Below, piece by piece: positions 4,836-9,434 of a stretch of 9,434 nucleotides of DNA. Position 1 is the first letter of the stretch; the number at the start of each line of letters is the position of its first letter. The notes under the pieces were generated by a model that did no database searches, was not told where the DNA came from, and saw only the letters and a program-made list of their open reading frames with translations. A program made the translations under genes and the position numbers. Source of the stretch: Methanomicrobiales archaeon (lineage in GTDB: Archaea > Halobacteriota > Methanomicrobia > Methanomicrobiales > Methanoculleaceae); contig JAAZGM010000345.1 of assembly GCA_012511245.1 (NCBI GenBank), positions 1 through 9,434 of the forward strand, given 5' to 3'.

Positions 4836-6695
4836 TCAGGAGAGGAGTTGCTTGAGTTCGCGCCGGAGGGCCTCGCTGACGACCTTTCCATCGACGCTCC
4901 CGCGGAGTTCCTGCATGACGACACCCATCAGGGGGCCGAGCGCGCCCATGCCCTTCTCGCGGGCGAACGCCTCGCGCTCGGTGACGATCCGCCGGACGAT
5001 CGCCTCGACATCCGCCCCTGAGACGGCGGGCGCCATCTTTCCGATCGCCGCATCCACCCGTTCGCGGGGCGTCCCGGCGCCCCCGGCCGTCCGGGCAAGT
5101 TCGGTGAGGAGGTCGGGGATCGCCTCTTTTGCCGCCTTCCCGGCCTCGATCGCCGAGAGGAGGGTGAGGATCTCCTCCTCGCTCACCCGGTCGATATCGA
5201 CGCCGTCACGGGCGAGCTCCCGGCAGGTGGCAAGGAGTGTCCGGGCGGCAAGGGTTGGGCGGACACCGGCGGCGACCGCCTCCTCAAAGAGCGCCAATCG
5301 TTCGGAGAACGCCACCTGTCGTGCCAGAGCCTCGTCGAGACCGAACTCCCGGACGAACCGGGCCGCCCGGTCGGTGAGGAGCTCGGGGATCTCGATGCCC
5401 CCCCAGAGTTCCTCGTCGATCACGACCGGAAAGACATCCGTCTCGGGATACATCCGTGCGGCGCCCGGAAGGGGGCGCATGTAGGCGGAACTCCCCTCCT
5501 CAAGCATCTTTCGCGTCTCCTCGGGAACGCCGGAAAATGCCATCTCCGCGCGGAGTATCACCTGTTCGGCCGCACACCCGGCACGTTCCCGGCTTGCCGC
5601 CACGATGACGACGCAATCCTCCTCCGCGGCACTGACGAACTCCCGGAGGCGCGCCACCTCGTCCGCCGTGACGCCGTAGGCCGGGAGTTCGTCGGTGTGG
5701 AAGATCCCGCCGACGCCGCACTTCTTCGCGTAGTCCGACATCTCGCTCCCGAGCCGGCGGCCGGGCTGGATCTCGCGGCCGACGAGCCCTGCGAACCCCG
5801 AGAGCCGGACGGCGAGAACGACCTTTGCCTTCTTCAATATCGCGGACTTCGTATCGGCAAAGAGGGCGGTGGCATCGATGACGGTGTGGTCGACCCGGGC
5901 GTCCCGCTCACGGAGTTCGTCTGCGATGGCGATGAGGGCGACCTGCCGTTCGACCTCGCGCCGGACCACCTCGGCGATGAGGGCGAGTTCCTGCACACCC
6001 TTGATCTCCACCCGGGCGCCGTCTGCGATGGAGACGTTGATGTCCTGGCGGATCGTCCCGAGCCCGCGCTTCACCCTCCCGGTGGAGCGGAGCACCATCC
6101 CGATATGCGCCGCGACCTCCTGGACGGCCTCGGGTGTGTGCATGCAGGGGGTGGTGGTGATCTCGACGAGCGGGATTCCCAGGCGGTCGAGGGAGAAGGT
6201 CTCGCCCTCCACCCGTTGCGCCGCCTCCTCCTCAAGGCAGATCGTCTCGACCTGGCAGCCGCCGGGAAGGGCGCCGGAGAGCGCGACGAGCGCTGTTCGC
6301 TGGAATCCGCTGGTGTTCGAGCCGTCGATGACGAGTTTCCTCATCGTGTGCACCTGCTCGACCGGGGTCATATCGAGCATCTTTGCGAGCGTGAGGCAGA
6401 CATCGAGCGCCTCGGGGTTCATCGGTGTCGGCGGCTCCTCGTCGTGCTCCGCCAGGCAGACCGAGTCGTAGGTGTAGTAGCAGAATTTCCGGACGAGTTT
6501 CATCTCCTCCCGCGCCGCCTGGTCGATCTCTCCGAGTTCGCTCTCCGTTGCCCGGAGGTAGCGGTAGAACTCTCCCGTCCGCTCGGAGATGTCGCGGAGC
6601 CGGGTCGGGCACCGGCAGAAGAGTTTCTCGGCGGTGTCGAGCTGCTGGTGGATCTCGATCCCGGCCTTGAGGCCGAGTTTTTCGTAGTCCGTCAT
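4836..6695 (-). CDS. gatE: Glutamyl-tRNA(Gln) amidotransferase subunit E
   Basis: A 619-residue GatE, the tRNA-binding and kinase/transamidase subunit of the archaeal GatDE enzyme. It phosphorylates the glutamate on misacylated Glu-tRNA(Gln) and replaces the phosphate with ammonia delivered from GatD, giving Gln-tRNA(Gln) in organisms without glutaminyl-tRNA synthetase. Seen: GIEIHQQLDT at 12-21 and CRCP at 27-30 in the cradle domain; GIPLVEITTTP at 173-183; the archaeal AspRS-like (GAD) insertion at about 280-395 that separates GatE from bacterial GatB; and a GatB/YqeY-type tail ending with GPLMGVVMQELRG at 587-599 and a Lys/Leu-rich C-terminus. Length is typical. The reading frame stays open far upstream inside gatD, but the ATG at 6695 gives the usual MTDYEKLGLKAG start. 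GGAGGT lies seven bases before it, and ATGA overlaps the gatD stop. Confidence 0.98.
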   Translation of the reverse strand: MTDYEKLGLKAGIEIHQQLDTAEKLFCRCPTRLRDISERTGEFYRYLRATESELGEIDQAAREEMKLVRKFCYYTYDSVCLAEHDEEPPTPMNPEALDVCLTLAKMLDMTPVEQVHTMRKLVIDGSNTSGFQRTALVALSGALPGGCQVETICLEEEAAQRVEGETFSLDRLGIPLVEITTTPCMHTPEAVQEVAAHIGMVLRSTGRVKRGLGTIRQDINVSIADGARVEIKGVQELALIAEVVRREVERQVALIAIADELRERDARVDHTVIDATALFADTKSAILKKAKVVLAVRLSGFAGLVGREIQPGRRLGSEMSDYAKKCGVGGIFHTDELPAYGVTADEVARLREFVSAAEEDCVVIVAASRERAGCAAEQVILRAEMAFSGVPEETRKMLEEGSSAYMRPLPGAARMYPETDVFPVVIDEELWGGIEIPELLTDRAARFVREFGLDEALARQVAFSERLALFEEAVAAGVRPTLAARTLLATCRELARDGVDIDRVSEEEILTLLSAIEAGKAAKEAIPDLLTELARTAGGAGTPRERVDAAIGKMAPAVSGADVEAIVRRIVTEREAFAREKGMGALGPLMGVVMQELRGSVDGKVVSEALRRELKQLLS

Positions 6696-7924
6696 GGGAC
6701 CGACCTCCGCTGGATCTCGCCCGCAAGATCGGTTTTTATCAACTCTTTCACCCGTTCGGGGTCGGACTCGTTCCCGAGCACCCACATCAGTTTGACGAGC
6801 GCCGTCTCGGGGAGCATATCCTCGCCCTCGACGACGCCGATGCGGAGGAGGTCGCGACCCGTGTTGTAGACCCGGTCGCAGACCCGGCCGTGCAGGCACT
6901 GAGACGTCATGACGACGGTCGTCCCGCCCTCGATCATCTCCTGGAGCCGCGGGACCCAATCCGTTGCCACGTGCCCGAGCCCCGTCCCCGCTATGACCAG
7001 GCCGGCGTAGCCCTCGAAGGCGTCGAGGACCGCAGGCGGCATCCCGGGGTAGAAGTGGAGGAGGGCGCACCGCTCCTCGATCGCATCGTGAAGTTCCGGC
7101 TCTTCCGCGCCCCGCCGCACCGCCTCGTCCGAGAGGGTGACGGAGAGCGAGGGGTAATCGACGTAACCGAGCGGCTCCATCCCTATGCTCTGGAAGGCGT
7201 CGCGCCGGGACGTGTGCATCTTACGGACCCTCGTAGCCCGGTGGACGGCGCAGCGGTCGTCGTTTGTTGTCGCATGCATCACCACCGCCACCTCACCGAG
7301 ATTGCCGGCGGCGACGGCGGCGCTGCAGAGGGCGTTCATGGCGTTGTCGGAGCTCGGACGGTCGGCGGACCTCTGTGACCCGACGAAGACGACCGGAACC
7401 GGCGTCCTGAGCATGAACCGGACCGCCGCGGCCGAGCAGGCCATCGTGTCGGTGCCGTGGGTGACGATCACCCCGGCGACGCCGGTCCGAATCTCGTCAT
7501 AGATCGCCCGGGCGAGGTCGCGCCAGAGCGCCGGCTGCATGTTCTCCGAGAGGATGTTTGCGATCTGGCGGTCGCGGTAGCGGGCGACGTCCCCGAGTTC
7601 GGGGATCGCCCGGAGGATATCGTTTGCCGAGAACTGGCTCGTCACCGCGCCGGTTCGAAAGTCCGCCCTGCTCGCGATCGTTCCGCCGGTGGATATGATG
7701 GCAAGTTCCGGTAAGTCGGGGTTCTGGACGACGACACTTGCCCCTGCCGCGGGCTGCCGGGCCGGGCGCTCAATGAGTTCGATCTTCTCAAACGATGCCC
7801 CGATGTTGTAGCCGCTCCCCAGTTTGACGACGGCCATCCCGTCTCGTTCGGCGATGTAGGTCCCGGTGAGTGTGGTTCCGCCGTTTGCGTACCGCACCCG
7901 GTCGCCGGTCTGTAATGTATCCAT
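6692..7924 (-). CDS. gatD: Glutamyl-tRNA(Gln) amidotransferase subunit D
   Basis: A 410-residue GatD, the L-asparaginase-like glutaminase subunit that frees ammonia from glutamine for GatE. The first 55 or so residues form the small GatD-specific N-terminal domain (GDRVRY...GTYIAE...GYNIG). The asparaginase core then carries ISTGGTIAS at 77-85 (nucleophile Thr82 with Thr79 nearby), THGTDTM at 155-161 (second catalytic Thr/Asp pair, T158 and D159) and RKMHTSRRDAF at 234-244 (the lysine of the catalytic set, K235). The family-typical GTGLGHV stands at 313-319. All expected active-site residues are present and length is normal. The ATG at 7924 shares one base with the argH stop (TAATG) and has GGAGGT ten bases upstream. 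The stop overlaps the gatE start by four bases, so the two subunits are probably made in step. Confidence 0.98.
   Translation of the reverse strand: MDTLQTGDRVRYANGGTTLTGTYIAERDGMAVVKLGSGYNIGASFEKIELIERPARQPAAGASVVVQNPDLPELAIISTGGTIASRADFRTGAVTSQFSANDILRAIPELGDVARYRDRQIANILSENMQPALWRDLARAIYDEIRTGVAGVIVTHGTDTMACSAAAVRFMLRTPVPVVFVGSQRSADRPSSDNAMNALCSAAVAAGNLGEVAVVMHATTNDDRCAVHRATRVRKMHTSRRDAFQSIGMEPLGYVDYPSLSVTLSDEAVRRGAEEPELHDAIEERCALLHFYPGMPPAVLDAFEGYAGLVIAGTGLGHVATDWVPRLQEMIEGGTTVVMTSQCLHGRVCDRVYNTGRDLLRIGVVEGEDMLPETALVKLMWVLGNESDPERVKELIKTDLAGEIQRRSVP
6703..6708 (-). promoter_or_regulatory. Shine-Dalgarno of gatE
   Basis: GGAGGT lies inside the end of gatD, seven bases before the ATG at 6695. 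It decides the gatE start against the long open frame upstream, which runs on for 125 more codons within gatD. Confidence 0.8.
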
Positions 7925-9402
7925 TATACTGTAAACCTCCGTGCTTCAAGGATAAGGTCTTTGAATGCGCTCGATAGTGCCGAACCCGTCTCCTCCGCCC
8001 AATTTGCGTCGTGGACGAGGAGGGCTCTCTGTTCGTCGATCTGGGCGGCGACTGCCGCCGGTGCCGGGCCGCCGACGATGTCCCGCACGGCAACGGCGTG
8101 GCGGGGGTCGAGGACGGTCTCGATCTTCTCTTCCGTGACGCCGAGCCCGACGACCGATATACCAGCGGCCTCCTGTGCGGCGCCCTCGAGCGTCGCAAGG
8201 TCGAGCGAACCGTGCCGGACCGCCCGTCCGACGATCCGGTGGGCGGTGCGGAAGGGGAGGCCGTACTCCCTGACAAGGACATCGGCAAGTTCCGTCGCGG
8301 TGGAGAACCCTCTCCCCGCCTCGGCGGCCATCCGCTCCGTATCGAACGCCGCAGAACCGATCATGCCGGAGAGGAGCGGGATGCTCTGCCGGATCGCCTC
8401 GACCCCGCGCCAGAGGTGAGGGGTCAACTCCTGGAGGTCGCGGTTGTAGCTCATCGGGAGGCCCTTCGTGATCGTTATCGCCGCGGTGAGTGCACCGGCG
8501 ACCGATCCTGCCTTCGCCCGCATGATCTCCGCCACATCCGGGTTCTTCTTCTGGGGCATGATCGAGGAGGAGGAGCAGTAGGCATCGTCGAGCCGTACGA
8601 ACCCGACAAACGCCGTGCTCCAGAGGACGAGTTCCTCACAGAGGCGGCTCGTCGTCGCCATGCAGATCGAGGCATCGGCGAGCACCTCGATCGCGAAGTC
8701 GCGGGCGGCGACCGCATCCATGCTGTTTGGCGCCGGGCGGGAGAACCCGAGGAGCCGTGCGGTGTAGTCGCGGTCGAGGGGGAACCCGGTCGAAGCGAAC
8801 GCGGCCGATCCGAGCGGCGATACGTCCACCCGGGCATACGCCTCCCGGAGCCGGGCAGAATCGCGGGAAAACGCCTGTTCGTAGGCGAGAAGGTAATGGG
8901 CGAGTGTCGTGGGCTGGGCGTGCTGGAGGTGGGTGAAGCCCGGCATCACCGTCTCCGTGTGGCGGGCGGCGAGATCGAGGAGGGTTGCCCGCAGATCAGC
9001 AAGCGACCGGGCGAGTGCGAGGATCTCCTCTTTGAGCCGGATCCTCACGCAGGTCGCGACCTCGTCGTTTCGTGACCGTCCCATGTGGAGGCGGCCGCCG
9101 AAGTCCTCACCCACCCGGTCGATGAGGTAAGCCTCTTTTCCGGCGTGGATGTCCTCGAACCGTTCATCGAACGCCTCCACCGGGAGGCCGTTGTCGTGGA
9201 GGTCGAGGAGTGCCGCCATCAGCGCGCGTGCCGGTGCCTCATCGATGATCCCCTGCCGCGAGAGGCCGAGGAGGTGCGCCATATCCACAAGAAGGTCCGC
9301 TTCCGCAATCCACCGGTCGGCATCCATCGAGGCGAGGAAATGCTCGATATCGGCCGAACGTTCGCCGGCAAGACGGCCCTGCCGAATCTGATCCGAACGC
9401 AT
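7924..9402 (-). CDS. argH: Argininosuccinate lyase
   Basis: A 492-residue argininosuccinate lyase of the fumarase/aspartase superfamily, acting as a cytoplasmic homotetramer. It splits argininosuccinate into arginine and fumarate, the last step of arginine synthesis. Seen: EDIHAGKEAYLIDRVGE near 83-99, GRLHMGRSRNDEVAT at 103-117 (substrate-binding conserved region 1), TVMPGFTHLQHAQPTT at 151-166 (region 2, with His158 and His161 at the active site) and SIMPQKKNPDVAEI at 280-293 (the flexible catalytic loop and superfamily signature). The residue that is usually Gly at the start of that signature is Ser278 here. The length is slightly above the usual 460 or so. The ATG at 9402 is chosen because MRSDQIRQGRL leads straight into the first conserved segment; only a weak AGGA is seen upstream, and the promoter would lie past the right edge. 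First gene of argH-gatD-gatE. Confidence 0.98.
   Translation of the reverse strand: MRSDQIRQGRLAGERSADIEHFLASMDADRWIAEADLLVDMAHLLGLSRQGIIDEAPARALMAALLDLHDNGLPVEAFDERFEDIHAGKEAYLIDRVGEDFGGRLHMGRSRNDEVATCVRIRLKEEILALARSLADLRATLLDLAARHTETVMPGFTHLQHAQPTTLAHYLLAYEQAFSRDSARLREAYARVDVSPLGSAAFASTGFPLDRDYTARLLGFSRPAPNSMDAVAARDFAIEVLADASICMATTSRLCEELVLWSTAFVGFVRLDDAYCSSSSIMPQKKNPDVAEIMRAKAGSVAGALTAAITITKGLPMSYNRDLQELTPHLWRGVEAIRQSIPLLSGMIGSAAFDTERMAAEAGRGFSTATELADVLVREYGLPFRTAHRIVGRAVRHGSLDLATLEGAAQEAAGISVVGLGVTEEKIETVLDPRHAVAVRDIVGGPAPAAVAAQIDEQRALLVHDANWAEETGSALSSAFKDLILEARRFTV
7935..7940 (-). promoter_or_regulatory. Shine-Dalgarno of gatD
   Basis: GGAGGT lies inside the last codons of argH, ten bases before the gatD ATG that is joined to the argH stop as TAATG. 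It suggests that gatD has its own ribosome entry as well as possible re-initiation after argH. Confidence 0.75.
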
Positions 9403-9434
9403 TCTATCAACAATCCTACCCGTATTGTTTGACT

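Noticed and set aside
5697..6869. 390-codon open frame on the plus strand antisense to gatE/gatD
   Set aside because: It lies opposite two well-supported genes, its translation is rich in Arg, Asp, Glu, Gly and Leu without any recognisable motif, and long antisense frames are expected in GC-rich DNA.
6696..7070. 125-codon N-terminal extension of gatE
   Set aside because: It lies wholly within gatD in another frame, reads as Arg/Gly/Pro-rich shadow, and the ATG at 6695 has both the Shine-Dalgarno and the conserved GatE beginning.
8011..9075. 354-codon open frame on the plus strand antisense to argH
   Set aside because: Same kind of GC-driven shadow: no domain, no convincing ribosome binding site, and argH on the other strand is complete with all its motifs.
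1..9434. CRISPR arrays, tRNA genes, insertion sequences, defence or phage genes
   Set aside because: No regularly spaced repeat, tRNA-like cloverleaf, transposase motif or terminal inverted repeat was seen by eye on either strand; codon use looks even across the genes.

Overview
The window is a gene-dense stretch of archaeal chromosome, GC-rich by eye, with all ten recognisable genes on the minus strand. The strongest lineage markers are the archaeal-type glutamyl-tRNA(Gln) amidotransferase pair gatD/gatE, which is unique to Archaea. Alongside it are several families known mainly from archaea or methanogens: DUF2070, DUF555/UPF0212, a DUF5350-like basic protein, and a PfkB nucleoside kinase resembling Methanocaldococcus jannaschii MJ0406. 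High GC plus this set points to a methanogen of the Methanomicrobiales, perhaps Methanoculleus. The genus is an inference from memory of protein similarity, not a search result.

Read in the direction of transcription, from high to low coordinates, there are four blocks. (1) 9402-4836: argH, gatD and gatE, joined by a 1-nt (TAATG) and a 4-nt (ATGA) overlap and closed by a GC-rich hairpin with a T-rich flank. This block makes arginine by splitting argininosuccinate, and makes Gln-tRNA(Gln) by amidating misacylated Glu-tRNA(Gln). (2) 4761-4459: a small, very basic protein with an RGG box, on its own between two intergenic spacers. (3) 4402-2279: a run of an unrecognised 118-residue helical protein, a nitroreductase-fold flavoprotein, a DUF555 protein and a nucleoside kinase, with overlaps of 14 and 4 nt and one gap of 27 nt. 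A well-placed TATA box stands in front of it and a hairpin stands behind it. (4) 2214-1: a DUF2070 membrane protein followed after 43 nt by a class I/II PLP-dependent aminotransferase that runs off the left edge.

No tRNA, rRNA, CRISPR array, insertion sequence or prophage gene is visible. No gene-free stretch reaches 300 bases; the longest spacers are 74 nt (4762-4835), 64 nt (2215-2278) and 56 nt (4403-4458), and each is described below. The window is mostly ordinary core chromosome. The points most worth a second look are the DUF2070 protein, whose soluble domain carries a set of His/Asp motifs that looks like a metal-dependent active site; the unrecognised 118-residue protein with a possibly leaderless start; and the RGG-box protein.
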